Counted from the stretch's first letter, positions 15,198 through 22,482 are shown. The stretch is DNA of 36,723 bases from JACPHB01 sp964553885 (GCA_964553885.1 CAZKLP010000004.1:1-36723); one strand, 5' to 3'. Made by a program: numbers and translations. Notes: generated from the letters alone by a model not told the origin.

Positions 15198-15508
15198 TAT
15201 TCATTTTTAGCAACCGGACCTGCAATTTTAATATACTGGATACTTTCATTTACCACAAGATTAAGTCTTCCCGCCGCTTCTTTTAAAAAACCAATGCTCC
15301 GTTTATCGGCTAATTCCAAGTTAAGAGTCCGGATCTCCATTCTTAAACTATCAATATATTTTTGCAGAGAAGTTTTCCGGTAATTAGCCATTGCCGCGTT
15401 ATTGGCGACAAACAAATAAACAATAACCAAAACAGTGGCAGCTAAAAGCGCGAAAATATTGATTTGTTCCGTACTTAAATTTTTATAAGCTATTTTAATC
15501 AAAGTCAT
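15197..15508 (-). CDS. ftsL: FtsL/DivIC-type septum protein
   Basis: 103 aa from the ATG at 15508 (the frame is open 14 codons further upstream inside rsmH). One membrane segment (about residues 17-36, IFALLAATVLVIVYLFV) is followed by a coiled coil (LQKYIDSLRMEIRTLNLELADKRS), the FtsL/DivIC layout. It would recruit the septal synthase complex. Identification rests on topology and its place between rsmH and ftsI more than on sequence. GGGAG lies about 10 nt before the ATG. It overlaps rsmH by 14 nt. Confidence 0.78.
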   Translation of the reverse strand: MTLIKIAYKNLSTEQINIFALLAATVLVIVYLFVANNAAMANYRKTSLQKYIDSLRMEIRTLNLELADKRSIGFLKEAAGRLNLVVNESIQYIKIAGPVAKNE

Positions 15509-16427
15509 ATGTTTTTTTCTCCCTTCGGAAGATCTCCCGTAGAGAGACAACTATTCTTAATTTCGCGCTCCGGCTTCGGGGATTAATTTTTAGTTCCATA
15601 ATTGAAGCGGTTATTGGTTTTTTATTTATTATTTTTATAATGCCTTTTTTACTTAAATTTTTTGTCCAATTTTTTATTATTCTATCTTCTAAAGAATGGA
15701 ATGAGATAAAAGCCGCGCGACCACCTTTTTTTAAAATTTCAGGAACAACCCTTAAAGCTTTTTCTATCTCGTCAAACTCTTTGTTAACCTCAATCCTTAA
15801 CGCCTGGAAAATTAGAGTCGCGGGATGAAGATGTCCCCGTCTTCTTACTGCCTTACTGATAACTTCTACCAATTCTCCGGTTGTCTTAAGGCGATTTTTT
15901 CTGCGACTTTGAACAATGGCGTGGGCAATCCGAAAAGCATATGGCTCCTCGCCCAATTTTTTAAAAATTTCCGCGAGCCCTTTTTCGTCGCATCCGTTGA
16001 TAATATCTTCGGCGGTAATTGGATTTTTAATGTCATAGCGCATGTCAAGAATTTCATCTTTAGCGAATGTGAATCCTCTGCCGGAATTTTCCAGCTGGCT
16101 GGAAGACATTCCAAAGTCAAATAATACGCCGTTCGCGAGATTAAAATTATTTTCTCCGGCAATACTCGCCAAATTGCCGAAAGAATCGTTTATAAAAAGA
16201 ACTCTGTTTTCAAACTCTCTCAGTCTGCTTCTAGCGCGGATAATTGAATCGGAATCGCGGTCTATGGCTAACAATCTGCCGTTTGGCGATGTTTTTTCTA
16301 AAATTGCCGCCGCGTGTCCGCCGTCGCCAACCGTCGCGTCAATGAAATTCTGATTCGGCTTTGGATCAAGGTACTGTATAACTTCTTTTATAAGAACTGG
16401 GGTGTGCATATTAAATCCCGAATTCAC
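15495..16427 (-). CDS. rsmH: 16S rRNA (cytosine-1402-N4)-methyltransferase RsmH
   Basis: 310 aa. Methylates C1402 in the ribosomal P site using SAM. Signatures: HTPVLIKEVIQYL, FIDATVGDGGHAAAIL (SAM loop), LFDFGMSSSQLENSGRGFTF, and RSAKLRI at the C-terminus. Two starts are possible: GTG at 16427 with a good GGAAGG 5 nt upstream, or ATG at 16409 (MHTPVL, the usual family start) with GGGA 6 nt upstream. The former overlaps mraZ by 17 nt. Second gene of the dcw series. Confidence 0.95.
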   Translation of the reverse strand: MNSGFNMHTPVLIKEVIQYLDPKPNQNFIDATVGDGGHAAAILEKTSPNGRLLAIDRDSDSIIRARSRLREFENRVLFINDSFGNLASIAGENNFNLANGVLFDFGMSSSQLENSGRGFTFAKDEILDMRYDIKNPITAEDIINGCDEKGLAEIFKKLGEEPYAFRIAHAIVQSRRKNRLKTTGELVEVISKAVRRRGHLHPATLIFQALRIEVNKEFDEIEKALRVVPEILKKGGRAAFISFHSLEDRIIKNWTKNLSKKGIIKIINKKPITASIMELKINPRSRSAKLRIVVSLREIFRREKKTYDFD

Positions 16428-16842
16428 TTAATCCTTCCGCCAAACTCTCTGATTCTTTTTCCGCCGCAACGATATATTTATTCCACGTATTTTCACTCCA
16501 TAATTCAACTCTGTCTCCGACTCCAATTATCACAATTTCTTTTTTAAGGCCGGAATACTTTTTAAGCGGCTCAGAGATAAGAACGCGGCCCATTTCATCA
16601 ATATCAATTTCTGACGCGCCAGATAAAATAAATCTTTTAAAATTTCTGGCTTTTGTCTGTCCTAACGGAAGCTTATTGAGTTTTTCCATAAAGAGCTGCC
16701 AGTCGCGGTTGGGATAAATAAATAAACAATTATCCAAGCCCCTTGTTAAAACCGGTTTTTCTCCGAGTTCTGTCCTTAACTTTGCCGGAACCGTAACTCG
16801 GTTCTTTGAGTCCAAATTGTGCTTAAATTCGCCTAATAGCAT
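16411..16842 (-). CDS. mraZ: Transcriptional regulator MraZ
   Basis: 143 aa from the ATG at 16842, giving the family start MLLGEFKHNLDSKNRVTVPAKLR; the frame opens 15 codons further upstream but that part covers the operator repeats. Two AbrB-like beta barrels (first near 5-50, second near 80-125, with DEMGRVLISEPLKKY). MraZ binds repeated GTGGG boxes ahead of its own gene and controls the division cluster. Three such boxes (GTGGGA, GTGGGT, GTGGAT) lie just upstream at 16870-16897. Confidence 0.94.
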   Translation of the reverse strand: MLLGEFKHNLDSKNRVTVPAKLRTELGEKPVLTRGLDNCLFIYPNRDWQLFMEKLNKLPLGQTKARNFKRFILSGASEIDIDEMGRVLISEPLKKYSGLKKEIVIIGVGDRVELWSENTWNKYIVAAEKESESLAEGLSEFGI

Positions 16843-16847
16843 ATAGT

Positions 16848-16955
16848 TTATCAACAGATTAGCATACTTATCCACAAATTTACCCACAATCTCCCACCGG
16901 ATGATTTAAGATTATTATAATAAGAACAATTAATCAAGGGCTTAATTGTGGATAA
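16848..16955. promoter_or_regulatory. MraZ-type and DnaA-type boxes upstream of mraZ
   Basis: Minus-strand GTGGGA (16897..16892), GTGGGT (16887..16882) and GTGGAT (16875..16870), spaced 10 and 12 bp, fit MraZ boxes. On the + strand the same area reads TTATCAACA (16848-16856), TTATCCACA (16868-16876, perfect DnaA box) and TTACCCACA (16880-16888). A second perfect DnaA box lies inverted at 16947-16955. Confidence 0.65.
16909..16937 (-). promoter_or_regulatory. mraZ promoter
   Basis: TTGATT (16937..16932), 17-nt spacer, TAATCT (16914..16909). The predicted start is just ahead of the MraZ boxes, which would lie in the early transcribed region. Confidence 0.5.
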
Positions 16956-16958
16956 GTT

Positions 16959-17124
16959 AAAAAGACCAGATATAACTTTCCTTGCGCACTCGGTCGCCCA
17001 GCGGCGACCTCGCTGTCCGATGAAAACGTTTTATTAGCCTCAATTCCTTGCTATAGCAAGGAATTGAGGCGAAACCATGCTAAAACGCTTTCATAAGCTT
17101 CGGAAAGTTACATCTGGTCTTTTT
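16959..17124. repeat. 166-bp element with 23-bp terminal inverted repeats (MITE-like)
   Basis: Terminal arms 16959-16981 and 17102-17124 match in inverted orientation at 22 of 23 positions. Inside are a hairpin GGTCGCC-CAGC-GGCGACC (16992-17009) and a second stem (ATGAAAACGTTTTA at 17020-17033 against TAAAACGCTTTCAT at 17081-17094, one mismatch). That stem encloses a perfect 34-bp palindrome (17037-17070). The layout is a nested, three-way-junction-like structure. No open frame of note. With the terminator and mraZ boxes it fills the gene-free stretch 16843-17193. Confidence 0.85.
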
Positions 17125-17144
17125 ATAATTTGGATTGATAGGCA

Positions 17145-17184
17145 AAAAAAATACAGCCACGCAATTGCGTGGCTGTATTTTTTT
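17145..17184 (-). terminator. Terminator of the RRM gene (perfect 40-bp palindrome)
   Basis: A-tract, ATACAGCCACGC, then its complement and a T-tract, centred at 17164/17165. Symmetrical, so it can stop transcription in either direction; it lies directly after the RRM gene's stop. Confidence 0.9.
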
Positions 17185-17193
17185 CGAGATATT

Positions 17194-17511
17194 TTAATAA
17201 TCTCTTCTACCGCCACCACCCCTAAAATCCCGATTGAAACCGCCTTCTCTTCGAGGGCGCTCTTCCATCGGCCGAGCTTCGTTTACGGTAACTGATCTTC
17301 CATCAAGCTCTTTGCCGTTGAACATTTCAATAGCTTTTTGAGCTTCCTCTTCGGTAGACATTTCCACAAAACCGAATCCTTTGGAACGGCCGGACATTTT
17401 GTCAGTGATGACAACCGCCGATTCCACGGTTCCGGCTTGAGAAAATGTGTCTTTCAGGGTTTCCTGGGTTGTGTTGTATGACAACCCGCCTACATATAAT
17501 TTCTTAGCCAT
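17194..17511 (-). CDS. RRM-domain RNA-binding protein
   Basis: 105 aa. A single RNA-recognition motif: RNP2 KLYVGGLSY (residues 4-12) and RNP1 KGFGFVEM (44-51), followed by a Gly/Arg-rich tail (RREGGFNRDFRGGGGRRDY). It has the architecture of cyanobacterial-type Rbp proteins, which bind single-stranded RNA and are often cold-induced; that role here is inferred. Expression looks strong: a near-consensus promoter, an approximately 125-nt leader and a perfect terminator. No clear Shine-Dalgarno precedes the ATG. Monocistronic. Confidence 0.93.
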   Translation of the reverse strand: MAKKLYVGGLSYNTTQETLKDTFSQAGTVESAVVITDKMSGRSKGFGFVEMSTEEEAQKAIEMFNGKELDGRSVTVNEARPMEERPRREGGFNRDFRGGGGRRDY

Positions 17512-17644
17512 TTTATTAACTATTTATTTTATAGCGTAAGTCGACCTCTCTTTGAGTATCTCCTCACACGCATACACTTCAACTTAGCTCGGTGTAAAAA
17601 ATGGCGGAATTGAAAACTCACAAGAAAAACTTACTTAAGTTCGA

Positions 17645-17673
17645 GTATACTCTTCGTCTGTTAAAATGTCAAT
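17645..17673 (-). promoter_or_regulatory. Strong promoter of the RRM gene, abutting tRNA-Val
   Basis: TTGACA (17673..17668), 17-nt spacer, TATACT (17650..17645). The first base of the -35 is immediately after the tRNA-Val discriminator base. The start near 17638 gives a leader of about 125 nt before the ATG at 17511, unusually long for this window. Confidence 0.85.
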
Positions 17674-17744
17674 GGGCATTGCAGGTATCGAACCTGCGGC
17701 CTCTTCGATGTGAACGAAGCGCTCTACCACTGAGCTAAATGCCC
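17674..17744 (-). tRNA. tRNA-Val (anticodon CAC)
   Basis: 71 nt. Acceptor GGGCATT/AATGCCC, D arm GCTC-AGTGGTA-GAGC, anticodon arm CTTCG-TTCACAT-CGAAG with CAC at 17712..17710, T arm GCAGG-TTCGATA-CCTGC, discriminator A, no encoded CCA. It begins 5 nt after the stop of the wHTH/NTase gene, so it is likely cut from the rplJL operon transcript. Confidence 0.95.
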
Positions 17745-17749
17745 TGTTT

Positions 17750-18331
17750 TTATATTTTTAATTTATTGATTAATTTTTCGTGTTTAAAATCCAAGAGGTC
17801 GCGGACAAAGCGGTCGTAAATACCGTAACGATAATGAAATTCTTTGGTTGTCATAAGAGCGCAATTAATTTCTTTTCCAACTTCCGCCTCCAAATTTTTC
17901 AAAAATTTATTAAACTTCGCCGACTTAATATTATCCCCCACTATCATAAGATCGGCATGCGAGTTGTCAAAATTCACGAATATCCCAGAAATTATTGCGA
18001 GCTTTATTTTCCCCAATAATGAAATCCGCTTAATTAGTTTTTCTTTTGACGCAGGATTGGCTTTCAAAACTAATTCTTTAAGTTCGTTATAAAAATAGAA
18101 ATCTGAATTTGTTTTAAAAACATACTTGCCTTTTACTGTTTTTTGGCCTACAAATTTAATTTCTTTCAAAACCTTGAGATGTTTATTCGCAATTACCGAA
18201 CCAATATTTAACAACTTTGATATGGTTTTCGGTTCAAAACTCGTTTCTGGATTGTACAAAAACAATTTTAAAATACGCGCCCTGACAGGCGAATCAAAAA
18301 GAACGTCTAAGGTTGGCGCGGATTTTTTCAT
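17750..18331 (-). CDS. Winged-helix protein with degenerate nucleotidyltransferase-like domain
   Basis: 193 aa. Residues 8-75 form an ArsR-type winged helix (VRARILKLFLYNPETSFEPKTISKLLNIGSVIANKHLKVL, wing at GQKTVKGKYVF). Residues 100-190 resemble a minimal nucleotidyltransferase: IISGIFVN...SHADLMIVGDNI, where the usual GSxxRGxxxxDSDIDL is degenerate but the second acidic position (ADLMIVGD) remains. Proteins of this type are seen in CPR and archaea as presumed DNA-binding regulators; enzyme activity is doubtful. It lies 18 nt after rplL and 5 nt before tRNA-Val, so it is part of the ribosomal operon. Confidence 0.7.
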   Translation of the reverse strand: MKKSAPTLDVLFDSPVRARILKLFLYNPETSFEPKTISKLLNIGSVIANKHLKVLKEIKFVGQKTVKGKYVFKTNSDFYFYNELKELVLKANPASKEKLIKRISLLGKIKLAIISGIFVNFDNSHADLMIVGDNIKSAKFNKFLKNLEAEVGKEINCALMTTKEFHYRYGIYDRFVRDLLDFKHEKLINKLKI

Positions 18332-18349
18332 ATAACAGCGAAATCGCCG

Positions 18350-18730
18350 CTATTTTATTTCAACTGCCGCGCCGACGGTTTCGAGCTTCACTTTTAGCTC
18401 ATCGGCTTCGGCCTTAGGAACTCCGCTTTTAACAACTTGCGGCGCGCTGTCAACCAATTGCTTAGCCTCCTGAAGCCCCTTGCTGGTTACTTCGCGGATA
18501 ACTTTAATAACGGCAATTTTTTGCTCTCCAGCTTTTGTAAGAACCACATCAAACGCGGATTTTTCCTCCTTGTCCGCCGAAGCTTCAACGGAAGCGGAGG
18601 CCGGAGCAGCCATCATCGGCGCCGACGCCGAAACTCCGAATTTTTCTTCAAGCGCCTTAACTAATTCGGAAAGTTCAAGAACCGTAAGCTTTTCAACTTC
18701 CTCTATAATTTTATCAAATTTGTTAGACAT
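18350..18730 (-). CDS. rplL: 50S ribosomal protein L7/L12
   Basis: 126 aa. N-terminal dimerisation helix hairpin (IIEEVEKLTVLELSELVKAL), a short Ala-rich hinge (APMMAAPASASVEAS, 37-51), and the C-terminal factor-binding domain (EKSAFDVVLTKAGEQKIAVIKVIREVTSKGLQEAKQLVDSAP in total, split by the KIAVIK strand). It forms the stalk with L10 and recruits GTPase factors. Partner rplJ is 61 nt upstream, with a palindromic repeat overlapping the rplJ stop in between. Confidence 0.97.
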   Translation of the reverse strand: MSNKFDKIIEEVEKLTVLELSELVKALEEKFGVSASAPMMAAPASASVEASADKEEKSAFDVVLTKAGEQKIAVIKVIREVTSKGLQEAKQLVDSAPQVVKSGVPKAEADELKVKLETVGAAVEIK

Positions 18731-18773
18731 AAATTTTATACTTTATATTGTTTATTTTCACGACCTTTTTAAT

Positions 18774-18806
18774 TTTTCAGCCATAGGCGGATCAGCCTCT
18801 GGCTGA
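18774..18806. repeat. Double-hairpin palindromic element at the rplJ 3' end (copy 2)
   Basis: On the minus strand TCAGCC-AGA-GGCTGA then TCCGCC-TAT-GGCTGA and AAAA. It matches the ddl copy (13315-13347) at 29 of 33 positions. The rplJ stop codon TGA (18794..18792) is part of the first hairpin, so the element supplies the C-terminal SARG-stop. Confidence 0.85.
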
Positions 18807-19340
18807 AAATTTACCTTTTATCTGAGTTAACACATTAATTAAATCGCGCGTATTGCCGAAAAGTACATTAACCAGTTCTATAAGAGGAGAAGCAATTATG
18901 CTAACAACGCGGCCGAGCAAAATTTCACGAGACGGCAGTTTTGCTATCTCTATAATTTCTGTTTTGTCATGCCAATTAAAACCTATAAAGCCGCCTAAAA
19001 TTTTTAACGCTTCATTTCCGCCCTTGGCGGCAATTTTTGAAAACTTGAAAATAGAACTGGCCGCCGGCACCGGATCGCCATAGCTGAAAACAACCCCCAC
19101 TTGCGTTTTTAATTTATCAAGATCAATACCTTTATAATCACCTAATTTTAAAACACGGCTTATCAATGTTTTTTTAGAAACTTTATACTCGGCGCCTATT
19201 TGTTTAAGCAAACGGCGCAATTCCATTGTTTTAGCAACGGAGAGTTTATTAAAATCAACCAAAATCGCCGCCTTGGCCCGGCTAAACTTGTCGGTTAAAT
19301 CTTTCAAAATATTATCTTTTTTTTCTCGCGTAATGGCCAT
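18792..19340 (-). CDS. rplJ: 50S ribosomal protein L10
   Basis: 182 aa from the ATG at 19340 (MAITREKKDNILKDL); the frame is open further upstream but that part is the structured leader. It is the stalk base that binds 23S rRNA and L12 dimers. Recognised by FSRAKAAILVDFNKLSVAKTM, LRRLLKQIGAEYKVSKKTL, and the C-terminal helix binding L12 (SPLIELVNVLFGNTRDLINVL). The stop codon lies inside a repeat element. Start of the rplJ-rplL-wHTH/NTase-tRNA-Val operon, with L10-leader control. Confidence 0.96.
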   Translation of the reverse strand: MAITREKKDNILKDLTDKFSRAKAAILVDFNKLSVAKTMELRRLLKQIGAEYKVSKKTLISRVLKLGDYKGIDLDKLKTQVGVVFSYGDPVPAASSIFKFSKIAAKGGNEALKILGGFIGFNWHDKTEIIEIAKLPSREILLGRVVSIIASPLIELVNVLFGNTRDLINVLTQIKGKFSARG

Positions 19341-19363
19341 AAAAAAATACGAGCAAACGCCCG
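19341..19363 (-). terminator. Possible attenuator hairpin immediately before rplJ
   Basis: CGGGC-GTTT-GCTCG (19363..19350, one G-U pair) followed by TATTTTTTT and then the ATG. Its left arm uses bases that also close the L10 leader, so the two structures compete. The 5-bp stem is short. Confidence 0.4.
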
Positions 19364-19440
19364 CAGACACAAAACACATAAATGTCTTGATAATCCTCGG
19401 AGGGGCTTCTGCCTTTTGTCTGACCGCCCTCTGTCTGCGG
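19361..19440 (-). ncRNA. Ribosomal protein L10 leader (autoregulatory 5' element)
   Basis: 80 nt closed by CCGCAGACA (19440..19432) with TGTCTGCGG (19369..19361). Internally it has the AAAAGGC/GCC helix and a conserved-looking CCGAGGATTA. This is the layout of the bacterial L10 leader bound by the L10-L12 complex to limit rplJL expression. It sits between the promoter and rplJ as required. Confidence 0.85.
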
Positions 19441-19449
19441 AATACTTAA

Positions 19450-19478
19450 AGCATATTCTATATTAAAAATCTTGTCAA
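19450..19478 (-). promoter_or_regulatory. rplJL operon promoter
   Basis: TTGACA (19478..19473), 17-nt spacer, TATGCT (19455..19450). Predicted start near 19443, only a few bases before the L10 leader. Confidence 0.8.
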
Positions 19479-19510
19479 CAAAAATAAAATAAGGGCTTTT
19501 ATTGCCCTTA

Positions 19511-19984
19511 TTACTTGCCCTCCGTAGCTTTGTGCGAAGGAAGGTTATTTAACTTGAATTTTTTAACAGGAATGCCACCTTTAACATCGCTATTCAAAAC
19601 TTTTAAAAGCGCCGTAAGCTTGTCTGAATGCTCTTGCTTGTATTTGTCAGATAAATCCCATTCTTTTAAAATTTCCGCCATACCGTTAAAAGAAATATTG
19701 CCGCCAAATAAAATATCAAACAATTCTTTGTAAGCGGCATAAATATTGATGTTAAGAATGCCGTCATTACAAATTTCTTTTAAGAATTCTGATTGCTCTT
19801 CGGGAGTCCTGTTCCCAAAAATCGCGTGAAGCGCGTTATGAGATACAATAGAGGTATCCGGTAAAATCAGCCAATTGCCTAACAGTTTCCGTTTTCCCGC
19901 CCGATACGGCATAGGAACCCGGCTTTTAGGATAAACATGATGGCGATTACTATGTTTTTGGCCCAACGGATTTTCTAGACTCAA
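19511..19984 (-). CDS. HNH-like nuclease-fold protein
   Basis: 157 aa. The N-terminus reads NRHHVYPKSR (13-22), then LGNWLILPDTSIVSHNALHAIFGNRTPEE: a His-His start, a central Asn and a downstream H-N-x-x-H, the pattern of the beta-beta-alpha-metal HNH fold. Similar small HNH-like proteins are frequent in CPR genomes; their role is unknown to me. The start is a TTG at 19984 with GGAG 6 nt upstream; no ATG fits better. The start is 13 nt after the stop of the metallophosphoesterase gene, so the two are cotranscribed. The C-terminal half is helical and charged. Confidence 0.65.
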   Translation of the reverse strand: MSLENPLGQKHSNRHHVYPKSRVPMPYRAGKRKLLGNWLILPDTSIVSHNALHAIFGNRTPEEQSEFLKEICNDGILNINIYAAYKELFDILFGGNISFNGMAEILKEWDLSDKYKQEHSDKLTALLKVLNSDVKGGIPVKKFKLNNLPSHKATEGK

Positions 19985-19997
19985 GTTGTTCTCCGGC

Positions 19998-22346
19998 CTA
20001 TGCTCTTAAAAGTCCGAGCGAATCTTTAAACTTGTCAACATCAATTGACTTTTTAAAAGGCTCTTTAAGCATCGGCTTATTAAAATAAGCGCTTTCATCC
20101 ATATAAATCCTCTTATTGTGTGAAAGAACTTTTAAGAATATGGGACCGAAATCAAGTTTTTTCATTTTACTGCCTTCAAAAGGCGTATAAATAACCTGCG
20201 TTGCCGCTTGAACCGCGACACATTGGCCCAAATCCGGCCGCCATTTGCGAACCGTGGTCGCCACGTGGAAATTGGCAATGCCAACAACTTGAGTGCCTAA
20301 GGCGTCTAACGCTTTTTGCGCGCGCAGCGAAGTGGTATCGGCTCTGGCCATGCCAGGATGGCGAGCGCCTAAAGTTAAACCCGAAGACAATGTGTATATC
20401 GGCTCAAAATCAGGCAATTTAACAACTTTCTTATTCACTAAGTCATAAAAATCAATAACCGGAAGACTGTGAGCAACAAAAAGAGCGCTGATTTCCCGAT
20501 ATAAAATTCTTGTTAATTTATCTCGGAAAGTTTCTAAAGGCGTGGTGCCAACACTCAATGCCCATGCATCATGATTGCCATCAATATAAATAAAGACAAC
20601 AAGACAACCGTTAACTATTAATTTTAATTCTTCAGCGGTTGGTTTAACTTCGGTAAATTTTGAAAGCGCGTCTTCAAATCGTTTTTTAAATGGCTCAAAA
20701 ATGACTGTGGAAACGAGTTCTGCGGCAAAAATTTGCTGATCGGTTTCATTTAAAGCGCCGATGATTTCACCGCGATGCATTAGATCATGTTTTAAACCGG
20801 CGACAAAATCGCCCAAACCAACTAAGATTTTTACTTTTTGATTTAAAATAATTTCGGGATATTTTGAAACGAAATGCTCATAATCGGTTACCGTATAGCC
20901 GGCATGAAGACAGCCGAAGAAAAGAAATGTGTCTTCAAGATAATCTTTTGGCAGGTTGTACCTCAGCCGCTCTTGCAGCCAATCAAGATGAAAATCATAT
21001 CTTTGGGATTTGGGATTGTAAAAAAGACCGGGCCAGGTTTTTCTGGGGAGCATTTTCGGCTCTTCCAAAAACTTTATTTCCCGTTCAATAGTTTGCCGAT
21101 CAATTTCAAGCTTGTCGGCTAAAACACCGGCAGTGATGGCCCCGCGATCTTTAATAACATCAACAATTTTCTTATGAAGTTCTGAAGCGCCGTCTTTAAT
21201 GCCCGTAATAAATTGCTTCTCCTTGTGAATCAGATCTTTAAAATTCCAAAATTTTACAAAACGATTGCCGTTAACGGATTCAACAATAGCTATTCCTTCC
21301 TGATTTTCGGCGACCGTTGTCGCTTCAAGACGACAAGAAGCGGGAAGAGTTATGTACGGACGATCTTTTTCGCCGCTGGTTTTATGAATAGCGGAAGCTG
21401 AAGTCCCCACTACCCAAAGATCAGGAAGCGGCTGATCCGACTGGCCAGCCTTATCCTCAATTTCACGCTCAGCGGCCGCGCTGTGATATTTGCTCGGCAA
21501 ACGGCTCTTCATCGGACTAATTACCCAATCAATTTCACCAACGCCTTTTACCTCAAGGCGGGTGCTGCCTTCATTTTCAAGCCGAATATCGTCAGGCCTC
21601 AAAACCTGAAGTCGACGAGCGATTTCTTCACCACAGGTACTCTCATAACGTTCACTGTATGGACCGTCGTAAACCCGGCTGGTTGAAATGTAAAACCTGA
21701 CAAATTCCGGTTTATTGGGATCGACCCAAATGCTGATCGGTTTCTTAATTTTAGGAATAATAGAAGCCAACTCTTTTGCCGACTCGGTAAGAAAATGATC
21801 CATTACTTTATCTCTTAAACCCGGCTTAACCGCCTTAAAACGACGCCGTAATTCTTTTTTAATATATTCTTTACTAATAATGCCGCCGGCAATGCCATTA
21901 AAATGGTTCCCCTCTTCGACAAACTTCAGGCAATCTTGCAAAATAATACCGCTGCGGTATCCAGGTCCTTTATAGTCCCAGCGCGAAGTATAGCCGCGCC
22001 TCGTTCCGGGCCGGCGCCAAGCCTCTTCGCCAACTTCCAAAATTTCCGGATCGGACCAAGAGCGCTCTTCTTTTTTTAATTGCGCTACAAACTTTGCCTC
22101 TTCTTTTTCTTTAATTTTTTCTCTGGATTTTTTAACATCTTCTGATCTTCCGATAAATATTGCCGGCAATCTTACGCCTGAACGTTTATAAATATTATGA
22201 ACCGCAACTTGACTCTTATCTAATATTTTGCCAATATCATCGGCGCTTAAACCTTTGGCAGCTAAGGTCTTTAAAATTTTTTTTCCTTCCGGCTTTAAAT
22301 AAAAACCGGCGGGCCAGGGTTTTGGAATTTTTAATTTCTTAACCAA
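19998..22346 (-). CDS. Large HTH / metallophosphoesterase protein
   Basis: 782 aa. Residues 22-57 form a helix-turn-helix (AAKGLSADDIGKILDKSQVAVHNIYKRSG), 70-95 a charged helix, 390-430 a second winged-helix-like segment (GAITAGVLADKLEIDRQTIEREI), and 472-700 a calcineurin-like phosphoesterase: FFGCLHAGY (475-483), GLGDFVAG (511-518), YIDGNHDAW (587-595), H663 in GARHPG and H694 in ANFHVATT. The first motif normally reads D-x-H; here Asp is replaced by C479. The Mre11/SbcD and DP1 families share the fold, but assignment is open. The start used is TTG at 22346; the frame stays open about 23 codons further upstream without ATG or GTG, and that part also looks protein-like. Confidence 0.65.
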   Translation of the reverse strand: MVKKLKIPKPWPAGFYLKPEGKKILKTLAAKGLSADDIGKILDKSQVAVHNIYKRSGVRLPAIFIGRSEDVKKSREKIKEKEEAKFVAQLKKEERSWSDPEILEVGEEAWRRPGTRRGYTSRWDYKGPGYRSGIILQDCLKFVEEGNHFNGIAGGIISKEYIKKELRRRFKAVKPGLRDKVMDHFLTESAKELASIIPKIKKPISIWVDPNKPEFVRFYISTSRVYDGPYSERYESTCGEEIARRLQVLRPDDIRLENEGSTRLEVKGVGEIDWVISPMKSRLPSKYHSAAAEREIEDKAGQSDQPLPDLWVVGTSASAIHKTSGEKDRPYITLPASCRLEATTVAENQEGIAIVESVNGNRFVKFWNFKDLIHKEKQFITGIKDGASELHKKIVDVIKDRGAITAGVLADKLEIDRQTIEREIKFLEEPKMLPRKTWPGLFYNPKSQRYDFHLDWLQERLRYNLPKDYLEDTFLFFGCLHAGYTVTDYEHFVSKYPEIILNQKVKILVGLGDFVAGLKHDLMHRGEIIGALNETDQQIFAAELVSTVIFEPFKKRFEDALSKFTEVKPTAEELKLIVNGCLVVFIYIDGNHDAWALSVGTTPLETFRDKLTRILYREISALFVAHSLPVIDFYDLVNKKVVKLPDFEPIYTLSSGLTLGARHPGMARADTTSLRAQKALDALGTQVVGIANFHVATTVRKWRPDLGQCVAVQAATQVIYTPFEGSKMKKLDFGPIFLKVLSHNKRIYMDESAYFNKPMLKEPFKKSIDVDKFKDSLGLLRA

Positions 22347-22456
22347 TTCGGCAATCTTTGTCTTTTCAATCCATTTCCCCTTTTTATTAAATTTTAAACG
22401 AGCAAATGATTTATTTCAGTGTATAGTTTAATTATCTATCCGTCAACAACAAAAAT

Positions 22457-22480
22457 AAAACTCCGGTTATCGGAGTTTTT
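22457..22480 (-). terminator. guaB terminator
   Basis: Minus strand: AAAACTCCG-(ATAAC)-CGGAGTTTTATTTTTG, starting 3 nt after the guaB stop. Confidence 0.85.
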
Positions 22481-22482
22481 GA

